A stretch of 64,000 bases of DNA from Arsukibacterium ikkense. Lineage in GTDB: Bacteria; Pseudomonadota; Gammaproteobacteria; Enterobacterales; Alteromonadaceae. Every line of letters starts with the position of its first letter. Within the stretch, counting starts at the first letter, position 1. A program made the position numbers and the translations under genes. The notes below the pieces were generated by a model that saw nothing but the letters and a program-made list of their open reading frames with translations, was not told the origin of the DNA and searched no databases. The stretch lies in NCBI RefSeq assembly GCF_000987775.1, contig NZ_LAHO01000003.1, positions 186,001 to 250,000 of the forward strand, given 5' to 3'. This document shows positions 8,580 through 18,197 of the stretch, one piece after another.

Positions 8580-9773
8580 TTAACTGAGCAGTAGTTGCTC
8601 CAGCGTGTGTTGCTGGATGCCGTAAAACTGTTTAATAGCGGCAATTTGTTGCAATACCCTATGGTTATCTTTGGCTTGCTTGCGCCGGGTTGCCAGGATC
8701 ATTTTATTTTTGCTGGTATGCTCCAGCGAGATAAATTCAAATACCTTAGTTTGATAGCCATGAGCCTCAAGCAATAACGCCCGTAAGCTGTCGGTGACCA
8801 TTTCTGCTTCCTGCCCCAGGTGAATACCGTGAATAAGCATCGGCGCCATCACGTCTGGCAAACGCATTTGCGGCCGGATTTCTTTATGGCAGCAAGGTGA
8901 GCACATAATAATCTCAGCCCCGGTGCGGATCCCCATATGGATGGCATAATCGGTGGCCACATCGCAGGCATGTAATGCCACCATCACATTAATGCCACGG
9001 GCTTTAAAATGTTTTACGTCACCCTGTTCAAACTGTAACCCGTCCAGCGCCAGTGTGGTAGCGGTGTTATTACATAAATCAACCAGGCTCTGCCGCAGCT
9101 CTACCCCGGTAATTTGCGCGGTTAAGCCCAGGGTATGACAAAAGTAATCATGCATGGCAAAGGTTAAGTAAGCCTTACCTGAACCAAAATCTGCCACATG
9201 TAAAGTTTCTGCTTGTAACAAACCACTGTCTTGCACGGCACCTTGCAGTATTTCAATAAATTTATTAATTTGTTTCCATTTGTTAGACATGGCCGGAATA
9301 ATCTGCCCTTGCGCATCTGTCACGCCCAGTGCTGCCAGAAATGGCCGGTTTTGTTCGACAAAACGCCGCTTTTCACGGTTGTGCGCCGTATGCGATGCTG
9401 CTGCAGCGCTGGCCTGCTGGCGTTGACTGTGCAACAGATACTTGCCCTTTTTGCTGACTGACAACTGACACTGCTGCTCGGTGGTAAATAAGTGCGCCTG
9501 TTTAAAACTGCCCTGCAGCAGCACAGACAGCTGCACCAAACCGTCGGTTATCGTATAGTTTCTGGTAATATGGTTGGTTTGATATTCCGATAAAAAGCGC
9601 AGTTGCAGCTCACCTTTTAACAGCACAGGGCTGATTTCCAGACGCAGCAGCGGCTCAGAGCCCTGATATTTGCTAAGTAACAAACGGCTGAAACTGCCAT
9701 TGCTAAGGCTTTGTGCCGTCAGTTGTTCAAATTGCTGGCAATTGTGATATTGATTATTCAGCGCGGTCGCCAC
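8580..9773 (-). CDS. SAM-dependent methyltransferase (class I, Methyltransf_32-like)
   Basis: 397 residues. The N-terminal third is not recognised. A Rossmann-type methyltransferase core follows, with motif I HVADFGSGKAYLTFAMHDYF (around residue 190), an acidic loop EQGDVKHF, a VALHACDVATDYAIHMGI segment, and a cysteine-rich CSPCCHKEI motif where post-motif IV catalytic or structural residues lie. The Cys/His cluster recalls GSTCD/Trm13-like methyltransferases, so an RNA substrate is possible but not shown. The GTG start at 9773 is supported by AGGAG six bases upstream. Located just downstream of cls on the same strand, with a hairpin between. Confidence 0.75.
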   Translation of the reverse strand: MATALNNQYHNCQQFEQLTAQSLSNGSFSRLLLSKYQGSEPLLRLEISPVLLKGELQLRFLSEYQTNHITRNYTITDGLVQLSVLLQGSFKQAHLFTTEQQCQLSVSKKGKYLLHSQRQQASAAAASHTAHNREKRRFVEQNRPFLAALGVTDAQGQIIPAMSNKWKQINKFIEILQGAVQDSGLLQAETLHVADFGSGKAYLTFAMHDYFCHTLGLTAQITGVELRQSLVDLCNNTATTLALDGLQFEQGDVKHFKARGINVMVALHACDVATDYAIHMGIRTGAEIIMCSPCCHKEIRPQMRLPDVMAPMLIHGIHLGQEAEMVTDSLRALLLEAHGYQTKVFEFISLEHTSKNKMILATRRKQAKDNHRVLQQIAAIKQFYGIQQHTLEQLLLS

Positions 9774-9809
9774 CTGCTACTCCTGTTTTGCAAAAAGATA
9801 ATAAATATA

Positions 9810-9833
9810 ACTGATGCGGCACTTAGCATCAGT
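9810..9833 (-). terminator. probable terminator after cls
   Basis: Arms ACTGATGC / GCATCAGT (8 bp, perfect) with an 8-base loop. On the minus strand the stem is followed by a T-rich stretch (TTATATTTATTATCTTTTT). It separates cls from the methyltransferase gene downstream. Confidence 0.55.
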
Positions 9834-9844
9834 GCTTTGGTACT

Positions 9845-11350
9845 TTACAGTACCGGAGACAGTAAATTTGCTGCCTGCGAGGCGGCCCTCTTATACCAGG
9901 GGCGACTAAGCACTTCGGCCAGGCTCATCTGACGCGACAGGGCAAAGTCAGCCCGGAATTGTTGGCTTAATTGCGCATTTAATGTGATATCAGCCACCAG
10001 CGCGGTAATTTCAAAATTTAGCCGGAACGAGCGGTTGTCTAAATTAACCGTACCCACAGCGCTAATCTGATCATCAACTAAAAAGCTTTTGGCATGTAAA
10101 AAACCCTGCTGATAACGATAAATCTTCACCCCGGCATCAAGTAACGGTGCAACAAAGGCATAGGCCGCTAAACTCACTAACATATTATCGGTGCGTTCCG
10201 GGATTAGGATCCGCACATCAACCCCGCGTAATGCCGCCAGCTTTAATGCCGCAATGGTACCTTCGTCCGGCACAAAATAGGGGCTGGCAATCCAAATCCG
10301 CTCAGTGGCACTGTTTAACGCATGCTGGATCATCAGGCTGGCCGTCTCGAAGCGATCTGCCGGGCCGGAAGGGACTATTAGCACCGGCATATCGGCGCCA
10401 TTGGCTGGTTTTGCCTGCCAGTTTAATGTTGGCAGTTGCTCACTGCTCCAAAACCAATCTTCCACAAAGGACAGTTGCAGGCTCAGTACCGCCGGCCCGC
10501 TAAGCCGCATGTGGGTATCCCGCCACTCGCCAAATCGGGGATCCTGGCCCAGATATTCGTCTCCAACGTTCAAGCCGCCCAACCAACCATAATGGCCATC
10601 CGTAATGACAATTTTCCGATGGTTTCGAAAATTCAGCTGAAAGCGATTGCCGGGGCCTTTGGTGGAATGAAACGGCCGTACAGCGACCCCCGCCTCATCC
10701 AGCTCCCGGATATAGCGCTTAGACAAGCGATAGCTGCCAATTTCATCAAATAAAAAATACACGGCTACCCCGCTACGGGCTTTTTCTATCAGCAGTTGTT
10801 GCAGTTGCCGGCCAAGCGTATCGTCACGCACAATGTAAAACTGTACCAGGATATAGTGTTCAGCACGCTGGATACCATCAAAAATACTGGCAAAAGTTTG
10901 CTCGCCATCAATCAGTAATTTTGCATGGTTAGCGGATAGAAATGGTAATTTCGCCAGCTGCTCTATTGCAGCAATATTACCTCTGATCCTGTCAGCAGCC
11001 ATTAAATATTGCTCAACGTTAGCCGTTTTCAGCTGATGCTTACTGAACAGTTCATTGTCCGCTTCTTTGCGGGAAATAACATAGCCCTGAAAGCGGCTTC
11101 GGCCAAATACCCAGTAGGCGGGCACCGCAGCGTAAGGAAAGGTATTTAATGAAATAATCCAGGCAATACTGCCCTGCGAGGTTCGGGACGACATTAACGC
11201 ATCTAAGGATGATAGTGCGCCCAGCGTGTGAAATAACGCCAGCAGCAAAAACAATAGCCGGCGGCGTTTGCCAGGCTTTTTTTCTACAACATTCTTTGGA
11301 ATGTGTGCTGCCCCAAATGCCTTAGTTAACAGTGCTTTAATTTTAAACAT
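9845..11350 (-). CDS. cls: cardiolipin synthase (phospholipase D superfamily)
   Basis: Inner-membrane enzyme condensing phosphatidylglycerol to cardiolipin. Two complete HKD motifs are present: H244-x-K246-x4-D251 (HRKIVITD) and H419-x-K421-x4-D426 (HAKSFLVD), each followed by the usual GxxN signature (LGGLNVGDEY and VGTVNLDNRSF). The N-terminus has a basic stretch and two hydrophobic segments (about 31-47 and 62-82) as in bacterial cardiolipin synthases. 501 residues is close to E. coli ClsA (486). It is not clear whether it is the ClsA or another paralogue type. No obvious strong Shine-Dalgarno precedes the ATG at 11350. Confidence 0.92.
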   Translation of the reverse strand: MFKIKALLTKAFGAAHIPKNVVEKKPGKRRRLLFLLLALFHTLGALSSLDALMSSRTSQGSIAWIISLNTFPYAAVPAYWVFGRSRFQGYVISRKEADNELFSKHQLKTANVEQYLMAADRIRGNIAAIEQLAKLPFLSANHAKLLIDGEQTFASIFDGIQRAEHYILVQFYIVRDDTLGRQLQQLLIEKARSGVAVYFLFDEIGSYRLSKRYIRELDEAGVAVRPFHSTKGPGNRFQLNFRNHRKIVITDGHYGWLGGLNVGDEYLGQDPRFGEWRDTHMRLSGPAVLSLQLSFVEDWFWSSEQLPTLNWQAKPANGADMPVLIVPSGPADRFETASLMIQHALNSATERIWIASPYFVPDEGTIAALKLAALRGVDVRILIPERTDNMLVSLAAYAFVAPLLDAGVKIYRYQQGFLHAKSFLVDDQISAVGTVNLDNRSFRLNFEITALVADITLNAQLSQQFRADFALSRQMSLAEVLSRPWYKRAASQAANLLSPVL

Positions 11351-11413
11351 TAAACGCAGACTTTGCTGAATTGAGTTGTTATGTTAGCACGCTGGCGGCA
11401 AACTGACGATGAG

Positions 11414-11932
11414 TCAGGCTGATTGAGCAAAATACTGGCTGGGCCTAACCGGGGCTAAGCGGTTAGACAATAAACGAAGAATGCTACAACGCTTTAACAG
11501 CTTACCGCTGAGGCTATATCCCTCTGTCAATAATAAGCAGCTTGCGCAGTCGCCATCACGTTGTAATACCAGGGCCGGGATCGGGCCGTGCATACCAACA
11601 AGCTGTACCAACTGATATTCTGCCACAGCAGCAGCCGCCTGCTCAGCAAAATACCAGCTTTTATGGCCGGCTTGCTGCGCAAAACCAGCAGCAAGGGCAT
11701 GTAAACAAAGTTCAAGTAAACCGGCGTCTGTCAGGTTAAGCGGCTGCAGACTGTCACGGAAGTTCCAGAATGCCTGCGCCTCGGCCATTGACAACGGTTT
11801 AGCTTGCGGCTTTTCGGTTAATTGCGCTGCACTAAGTTCAGAGCAAAACTGCAACTGCTCGCTGATATCCAGCAGTAAGCGGTCGCGTTGTGCGCAGTAC
11901 GTCCAGCTCCAGCGCTCTGATGGCGTTAACAT
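11414..11932 (-). CDS. zapC: cell division protein ZapC
   Basis: FtsZ-ring-associated protein promoting lateral bundling of FtsZ filaments. Recognised by partial similarity to E. coli ZapC along its length (W.W.Y...D.LLLD near the start, KSWYF in the middle, CLLL...L..K....ILRLLSNRLAPV at the end) and by position directly downstream of pyrD, as in E. coli. Predicted 172 residues against 180 in E. coli. I take the ATG at 11932, which has AAGGGA seven bases upstream; an upstream in-frame TTG (11953) would add seven residues. Confidence 0.8.
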   Translation of the reverse strand: MLTPSERWSWTYCAQRDRLLLDISEQLQFCSELSAAQLTEKPQAKPLSMAEAQAFWNFRDSLQPLNLTDAGLLELCLHALAAGFAQQAGHKSWYFAEQAAAAVAEYQLVQLVGMHGPIPALVLQRDGDCASCLLLTEGYSLSGKLLKRCSILRLLSNRLAPVRPSQYFAQSA

Positions 11933-12049
11933 CGTCAAATCCCTTGCAATCAAGTTATTGAATTACTTTATGGTTTTCACCACTATAGCAGGTCGATCAA
12001 TTTGTTAAAGATTAATTACTTATAATAAAGCAGGATCGTAAACTGATCT

Positions 12050-13060
12050 TTATAAGCCATCGACGATCGTTTTTACCAGAGTGGGCCCCCGGTAAATAAA
12101 CCCGGTATAAACTTGCAACAAATTGGCACCCGCAGCTAACTTCGCCTTTGCCGAGGCGCTGTCGTTGATACCCCCTACCCCGATAATGGGCAGCTCTGTC
12201 CCCACCGCCTGGCGCAATTGTCTGATAATATCCGTGCTTTTTTGCTGCACGGGCAAGCCACTTAAGCCGCCAGCTTCTTCGGCATGCGCCAGGCCCTCTA
12301 CTAAAGAACGGTCTAAGGTGGTGTTGGTCGCAATAGCGCCATCCATTTTGCTTTTAAGTAAGGTTTCAGCCACCTGATTAACAGCCAGTTGATCCATATC
12401 CGGAGCAATTTTAACAAAAACAGGCACATACTTGTCGTATTGTGCTTGCAAGTCTAGCTGTTCATTCTTCACCGTCATCAGTAAATCAAGCAAGGCATCA
12501 CCAAACTGCAGATCCCGTAATCCCGGGGTGTTCGGTGATGAAATATTGACCGTAATATAGCTGGCGTGCGGATACACTTTGCGCATGCAGCTAACATAGT
12601 CATCTTTGCCGCGCTCGTTGCTGGTATCTTTGTTCTTACCGATATTAATGCCCAACACACCTTTGTAACTGGCGTTTTTAACATTATGAACCAGATAGTC
12701 GACCCCTTTGTTGTTAAAGCCCATCCGGTTAATAATGGCTTCAGCCTCAGGCAGGCGAAAAATTCGTGGCTTGTCGTTGCCAGCCTGCGGCAATGGCGTT
12801 ACCGTGCCAACCTCAATAAAGCCAAAGCCCATCTGACCAAAAGCATCAATACAATCGGCATTCTTATCCAGCCCGGCTGCCAGCCCCAGTGGGTTTTCAA
12901 AGTGGATTCCGGCAACCGTTACCGGTTTAGCGGCAACCTGCTGGCGCCACAATAATGATGCCGGCGTATGGGCTAAGCGCTTTAAACTACCCAACGCCAG
13001 GTTATGCGAGCGTTCAGCATCACAGGAAAACATGACTTTTTTAGCTAAAGAATAAAACAT
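12050..13060 (-). CDS. pyrD: dihydroorotate dehydrogenase (quinone), class 2
   Basis: Fourth step of pyrimidine synthesis: membrane-associated oxidation of dihydroorotate to orotate with electrons passed to quinone. 336 residues, as E. coli PyrD. It has the N-terminal class 2 membrane-association helix, [20 protein letters not shown] (about 60-79), the NRMGFNNKG substrate loop, [14 protein letters not shown] with the catalytic Ser of class 2 enzymes, and the FMN phosphate-binding IIGVGGI near the C-terminus. The ATG at 13060 follows AAAGG. zapC lies 117 bp downstream on the same strand, matching E. coli gene order. Confidence 0.97.
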   Translation of the reverse strand: MFYSLAKKVMFSCDAERSHNLALGSLKRLAHTPASLLWRQQVAAKPVTVAGIHFENPLGLAAGLDKNADCIDAFGQMGFGFIEVGTVTPLPQAGNDKPRIFRLPEAEAIINRMGFNNKGVDYLVHNVKNASYKGVLGINIGKNKDTSNERGKDDYVSCMRKVYPHASYITVNISSPNTPGLRDLQFGDALLDLLMTVKNEQLDLQAQYDKYVPVFVKIAPDMDQLAVNQVAETLLKSKMDGAIATNTTLDRSLVEGLAHAEEAGGLSGLPVQQKSTDIIRQLRQAVGTELPIIGVGGINDSASAKAKLAAGANLLQVYTGFIYRGPTLVKTIVDGL

Positions 13061-13074
13061 AGGTGCCTTTGATA

Positions 13075-13107
13075 ATAAAAAAATACCCCGGGGTTAATCG
13101 GGGTATT
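13075..13107 (-). terminator. rho-independent terminator of gdhB
   Basis: Stem AATACCCCG (13082-13090) / CGGGGTATT (13099-13107). On the minus strand it is followed by a run of seven T residues (complement of the A-run before 13082). Confidence 0.85.
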
Positions 13108-13135
13108 GTAACCATTCTATCTGCTTATTACAGTA

Positions 13136-16100
13136 TTAAACTGACTGACTTAGCAGCATCAACTCACGCATTGCCACCGAGAATTTGGCAAATTCATGGC
13201 TCTTGGTGGTTTTAAACTCTGCCAGCATCAAGCGCCAGCGTTCAACCAGGATCTGATGCTGACTTAGCCAGGTTTCAATCACTTCATCAGCTGCACAAGC
13301 CGTACCACAATTACGAACTACAACCGCCGTTAACGAGCGTTGTTGCCAGTCCAGCTCTTCCCGGTACGAGGCTCTGGCTAATGCCTGCCAATGATTGGCA
13401 ACCGGCTGCTGGGTAATTTGCTCCAGGAACCAGTGCAGATCTAAGCGATCACCTAATTTAAAGTAAATTTCTGCCACCAGCGCCAGTGACGTAGCCTGGT
13501 TATCGCTAACCTGGGCGATGTCCATCACTGAGAACACGGTACTCAGCTGCGTCAGGTAACGGGCGATATCTGCCGGCAGCGCCTGGTCGACTAAATCTTG
13601 TTCATTAGCACGTAACTGCGCTAATTCAGCGTCTGCCAGATAGCTTGCCAGGTCACGGGAAATAGCCTGGTAGGCCGGTTTAAAGAAATCAACGGTTTGC
13701 TGAATATCCAGCGCTTTATTGCGGTGGCGGATAAACCAGCGGGTTGCCCGGCGCATCGTCCGGCGTAATTGGAATAATAAACGGTTTTGCAAAGCGGCAG
13801 ATATTTTGTTATCTAACTGCTCCAGCTGTTTCCAGACACTGGATAAGTCAAATAAATCACGCGCTATTGCATAGCACATGGCCACTTCGCCAATGTTAGC
13901 ACCGGTTTCTTCCAGCATCCGCTGCGCAAAGTTAGGGCCCATTTCGTTCACCAGCATATTGGCTAACTTAGTGGCGATAATTTCTGCTTTCAGCGGATGG
14001 GTTTCCATCTCTTTAGCATACTGAGTTTGCAATAACTGCGGGAAGGCGGTAAATAACTGCCGTTTAAAATACGCATTGTCATAAATCTCTGGTAACACCA
14101 GCCGCTCTTTTAACACCATCTTGCCGTATGCCGTTAAAATAGCTAACTCTGGCCGGGTCAGGCCAATGCCTTTTACCATCCGATCTGCTAACTCATCGTC
14201 AGACGGTAAAAACTCCAGTTCCCGGTTCAGTTTGCCATCTTTTTCCAGCGCATGAATAAAGCGGGTGTACTCTTTGATTTGCTCTGCACCCAGCAATGAT
14301 GACAGCGTAATGCTTTGCGTTTGGCGGTAACATTCCTTCAGCACCAGCTCTGCAACATCATCGGTCATATCATTGAGTAATTTGTTACGCTGCTTCAGCG
14401 TTAAATCACCATTCTGCACCAGCGCATTAAGCAAAATTTTGATATTTACTTCATTATCTGAACAGGTTACGCCACCGACGTTATCAACAAAGTCAGTATT
14501 AATCCGGCCACCGTTTGCAGCAAATTCAATACGGCCACGCTGGGTTGCGCCCAGGTTACCGCCCTCACCAAAGATTTTTGCTTTTAATTCTTTACCGTTG
14601 ATCCGCAGCGCCTCTGAGCCGCGGTCACCGACTTCTGCATGACTTTCCGACGTTGCTTTAATATAGGTACCAATGCCGCCGTTCCAGATCAGATCGACCG
14701 GCATCATTAAGCATTCACGGATCAGCTCATTTGGGGTCATGCTGGCTTTACTGGTGCCCAGCATCTCCTTCATTTGCGCTGACAATTTGATGGCTTTGGC
14801 ACTGCGGGCAAAAATGCCGCCCCCTTCCGATATCAGTGATTTGTCATAATCGTCCCAGGTAGACGTTGGCAGATTAAATAGCCGCTGCCGCTCGTCATAA
14901 CTGCTGGTGGCATCCGGATTCGGATCAACAAAGATATGCATATGGTTAAACGCAACCTGCAGCCGGATATGCCTGGATAACAGCATGCCGTTACCAAATA
15001 CGTCACCGGCCATATCACCGATACCCACACAGGTAAAATCGGTGGTCTGACAGTCGATGCCGGTTTCGCGGAAGTGCCGCTTCACCGCTTCCCAACCACC
15101 ACGGGCCGTAATACCCATTTTCTTATGGTCGTAACCATTAGAGCCGCCAGAAGCAAAAGCATCGCCTAACCAGAAACTGTATTCCTCTGAAATACCGTTG
15201 GAAATATCAGAGAACGTCGCCGTACCTTTGTCAGCAGCAACCACCAGATACGGGTCGTCTTCATCTAAGCGGGTGACATTTTTAGGCGGAACAATGTTGC
15301 CCTGAATGATATTATCGGTAACATCCAGCAAAGCCCGAATAAAGGTACGGTAACACTCTTTGCCTTCGGCAATAAAAGCATCACGACCACCGGTTTCTGG
15401 TAGCTTCTTACAGACAAAACCGCCTTTCGCACCTGATGGCACAATAACAGTGTTTTTAACTTGCTGCGCTTTTACCAGGCCCAGTACTTCGGTGCGGAAA
15501 TCTTCCCGTCGGTCTGACCAACGCAAACCGCCCCGCGCCACTTTGCCAAAGCGCAAATGCACACCTTCTACCCGTGGTGAATAGACGAAAATTTCAAACA
15601 TGGGCAACGGTAACGGTATGTCCGGAATTAAATCCGGCTTAATTTTAAAAGAAATATAAGGCTTATCACTGCCATCTGCCGCCGGTTGATAGTAGTTGGT
15701 ACGTAAGGTCGCGTTTATCATATACACAAAGCGACGGATGATCCGGTCATCATCCAGGTTGGCTACATTCTCTAACTGGGCATTAATTTGCTCTTCCAGC
15801 TTTTCTATCGCTTTGGCTGTTGCCTTAGAGGCCGGCGCAAATTTCTTATCAAACAATTGCACTAATAATCCCGCCAGTTCAGCATAGCGGGCAAAAGTAC
15901 TCTCAACGTAACTTTGGCTAAAAGTACCACCAATTTGCCGTTTGTACTTCGCGTACGCCCGGATAATTGACGCCTGACGGCCCGATAAGCCTGCACTTAA
16001 AATCAGTCGGTTAAAACCATCGTCTTCCAGCTGGCCTGCCCACACCTTGGCAAAAGAAGACTGGAAGCTCTGCTGTGCTGCAGCGAAATCAAGCGGCACA

Positions 16101-17962
16101 TCACCGTTCAGTTCCATCGAGAAATTTAAAATCCAGCTGACCGAGCCTGCCGGGCATTTCACAGCATGAGGCGTTTCGCCAATAACCCGTAAACCAAAGT
16201 TTTCCAGCATCGGCAACACATCAGATAAATGAATAGGATGGTCTTTATGAAACAGATTTAACCGCACCGCTTTGCTGTCTTTACTTTCTTCCTGCGGCCG
16301 GTAAAACAGCATTTCTAACTTATTGTCGTCAGTCAGTGCCTCAAGTTTACCGATATCAACCAGCGCATCGCTTGGCAACATTTCTTCTTTGTAAGCGCGC
16401 GGAAAACTATTAACGTACTTACGACCTAACTCACGGCCACGGGCTTCACCGTAGACACCGGTTAATGCCGTTTCTAATTTGTCTTCCCAGGTACGGGCTG
16501 CTTCAACCAGGTTACGTTCAATATCTTTCACTTTATACTCGACATGGCTATCGGTGATCCGCACCAGATAATGGGTACGGGCCAACACTGATTCTGAAAA
16601 ATAGGTAGTAAATTCTACCGGCTCGTCGGTGCCCAGCGCTTGTTGCAAAATAGCCTGAGTGTCTTTACGCAGTTGGGTGTTATAACGCTCACGTGGTACA
16701 TACACCATGGCGGTAACAAAACGACCAAAAGCATCTTTGCGCATAAACAAGCGCGTCATATCACGCTCTTGCATTTGCAGCACACCCATTGCTACATGCA
16801 GTAACTCTTCGGCACTGGCCTGGATCAGTTCATCGCGTGGATAAGTTTCCAGAATATTCAGCAAGGCTTTATAGGCATGCGTGCCGGTGGCAAATTCAGA
16901 CATGGCCATTACCCGGGCCAGCTTACTTTTTAACAACGGAATATCGGCAGCACTGTTGTTATAAAGTGACGAGGAATACAAACCGATAAACCGATGTTCA
17001 CCAGTCACCTTACCGTCTTTATCAAACTGCTTTATCCCAACATAATCAATATAGGCAGGCCGATGCACCCGCGACTTATTATTGGTTTTGGTTAACACTA
17101 ATACGGTTGGGCTTAATGCTTGCTTGCGACCGGTATCCGGCAGTTCTGACAACATTAAATCACGGGATTCAGAGCGACGCATCAAGCCTAATGAGCTGGC
17201 ATCCAACCCGGAGATTTTATAATCGCCTTTTACCGGGTTAATTTTATATTCGCGATAACCTAACAAGGTAAAGTTGTCTTTCGCTAACCAATTTAAGAAA
17301 TCAGTGGTTTCTTTAATTTCATCAGCCGCCGCTTTACCGCTGTGCCTGGCAAAGGTTTTAATCACATCAAGCAGTTTTTGCCGGGTAGGCTGCCAATCCT
17401 GTACCGCTAATGACACATCTTCCATCACAGAGTGCAGTTCAGATTTCAGCGCATCAATGGTGGCATGGTCAGTCAGGCGATCAATTTCAATATGAAACAC
17501 CGTTTGTTGGGTGCTGGAACTGGTTTTACTGCCGAGTTTAAAGAAATCGGTAATTTGCCCCGCTTTATCCCGTTGGGTTTGCAACGGATAATGCAGCAGC
17601 AAGTGCGCCGCTATGCCATGACGGGCTAACGCCATCCGCACCGAGTCAACCAGAAAAGGCATATCCTGCACCACTATCTCAACAATAGTATGCTTCGATT
17701 CCCAGCCGTGGCGGGCAATTTCCGGGTTATACACCCGAATGCGTGCTTCTGGTTGTGCATGTTGATTAAAGGTTTGCCATAAGCTCAAAGCGGCGCCATA
17801 CAAGTCGCTGTCATTGCGGCCCACTAAATCTTCGTTCGACATATTGCCATATAAGGTATAAACAAATTTTTCGACCAGCTTGGGCTGGTCTTTTACTTTT
17901 TGAGTTATCAGTTTGCTTACATTTTGTAGTAGTACAGAGGGATGACCGTCTATCAGTGCCAT
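13136..17962 (-). CDS. gdhB: NAD-specific glutamate dehydrogenase, GDH-180 class
   Basis: Catabolic oxidative deamination of glutamate to 2-oxoglutarate with NAD. The 1608 residues are typical of the large bacterial class (about 1600), in which a long regulatory N-terminal half with ACT-like domains precedes the catalytic core. Core signatures are ARGGLRWSDRREDFRTEVLG (around residue 805), VIVPSGAKGGFVCKK, GIGDMAGDVFGNGMLLS, and the NAD-domain segment GNLGATQRGRIEFA; the C-terminal helical region is also complete. The ATG at 17962 has AAGGA seven bases upstream. It is monocistronic with its own terminator. A 235-bp region separates it from the RND gene. Confidence 0.96.
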   Translation of the reverse strand: MALIDGHPSVLLQNVSKLITQKVKDQPKLVEKFVYTLYGNMSNEDLVGRNDSDLYGAALSLWQTFNQHAQPEARIRVYNPEIARHGWESKHTIVEIVVQDMPFLVDSVRMALARHGIAAHLLLHYPLQTQRDKAGQITDFFKLGSKTSSSTQQTVFHIEIDRLTDHATIDALKSELHSVMEDVSLAVQDWQPTRQKLLDVIKTFARHSGKAAADEIKETTDFLNWLAKDNFTLLGYREYKINPVKGDYKISGLDASSLGLMRRSESRDLMLSELPDTGRKQALSPTVLVLTKTNNKSRVHRPAYIDYVGIKQFDKDGKVTGEHRFIGLYSSSLYNNSAADIPLLKSKLARVMAMSEFATGTHAYKALLNILETYPRDELIQASAEELLHVAMGVLQMQERDMTRLFMRKDAFGRFVTAMVYVPRERYNTQLRKDTQAILQQALGTDEPVEFTTYFSESVLARTHYLVRITDSHVEYKVKDIERNLVEAARTWEDKLETALTGVYGEARGRELGRKYVNSFPRAYKEEMLPSDALVDIGKLEALTDDNKLEMLFYRPQEESKDSKAVRLNLFHKDHPIHLSDVLPMLENFGLRVIGETPHAVKCPAGSVSWILNFSMELNGDVPLDFAAAQQSFQSSFAKVWAGQLEDDGFNRLILSAGLSGRQASIIRAYAKYKRQIGGTFSQSYVESTFARYAELAGLLVQLFDKKFAPASKATAKAIEKLEEQINAQLENVANLDDDRIIRRFVYMINATLRTNYYQPAADGSDKPYISFKIKPDLIPDIPLPLPMFEIFVYSPRVEGVHLRFGKVARGGLRWSDRREDFRTEVLGLVKAQQVKNTVIVPSGAKGGFVCKKLPETGGRDAFIAEGKECYRTFIRALLDVTDNIIQGNIVPPKNVTRLDEDDPYLVVAADKGTATFSDISNGISEEYSFWLGDAFASGGSNGYDHKKMGITARGGWEAVKRHFRETGIDCQTTDFTCVGIGDMAGDVFGNGMLLSRHIRLQVAFNHMHIFVDPNPDATSSYDERQRLFNLPTSTWDDYDKSLISEGGGIFARSAKAIKLSAQMKEMLGTSKASMTPNELIRECLMMPVDLIWNGGIGTYIKATSESHAEVGDRGSEALRINGKELKAKIFGEGGNLGATQRGRIEFAANGGRINTDFVDNVGGVTCSDNEVNIKILLNALVQNGDLTLKQRNKLLNDMTDDVAELVLKECYRQTQSITLSSLLGAEQIKEYTRFIHALEKDGKLNRELEFLPSDDELADRMVKGIGLTRPELAILTAYGKMVLKERLVLPEIYDNAYFKRQLFTAFPQLLQTQYAKEMETHPLKAEIIATKLANMLVNEMGPNFAQRMLEETGANIGEVAMCYAIARDLFDLSSVWKQLEQLDNKISAALQNRLLFQLRRTMRRATRWFIRHRNKALDIQQTVDFFKPAYQAISRDLASYLADAELAQLRANEQDLVDQALPADIARYLTQLSTVFSVMDIAQVSDNQATSLALVAEIYFKLGDRLDLHWFLEQITQQPVANHWQALARASYREELDWQQRSLTAVVVRNCGTACAADEVIETWLSQHQILVERWRLMLAEFKTTKSHEFAKFSVAMRELMLLSQSV

Positions 17963-18141
17963 TATTGTATCCTTTTTCAGAGCACAGCTTTGAACAGCTG
18001 GTTCTACCTAACATACAAGGTCTTGTCTGCTGCGCAGTGTAGTGACTATTGTAGCGCTTTTGAAGCACTATTTCCGGCTTTTGTGCTGGTTAAACCAGTG
18101 GTTTTTAAGGCTTTTGACAACTTATTCAGTTCACCTAAATA

Positions 18142-18165
18142 GAAAATGGCCTTTCGGCCATTTTC
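18142..18165 (-). terminator. terminator after the RND transporter gene
   Basis: Perfect 10-bp stem GAAAATGGCC / GGCCATTTTC with a TTTC loop; the minus strand continues with TATTT. Two further perfect palindromes lie between this hairpin and the RND stop codon: CATGTTTAAACATG at 18165-18178 and GCAGAAATTAATTTCTGC at 18178-18195. Confidence 0.65.
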
Positions 18166-18197
18166 ATGTTTAAACATGCAGAAATTAATTTCTGCTG

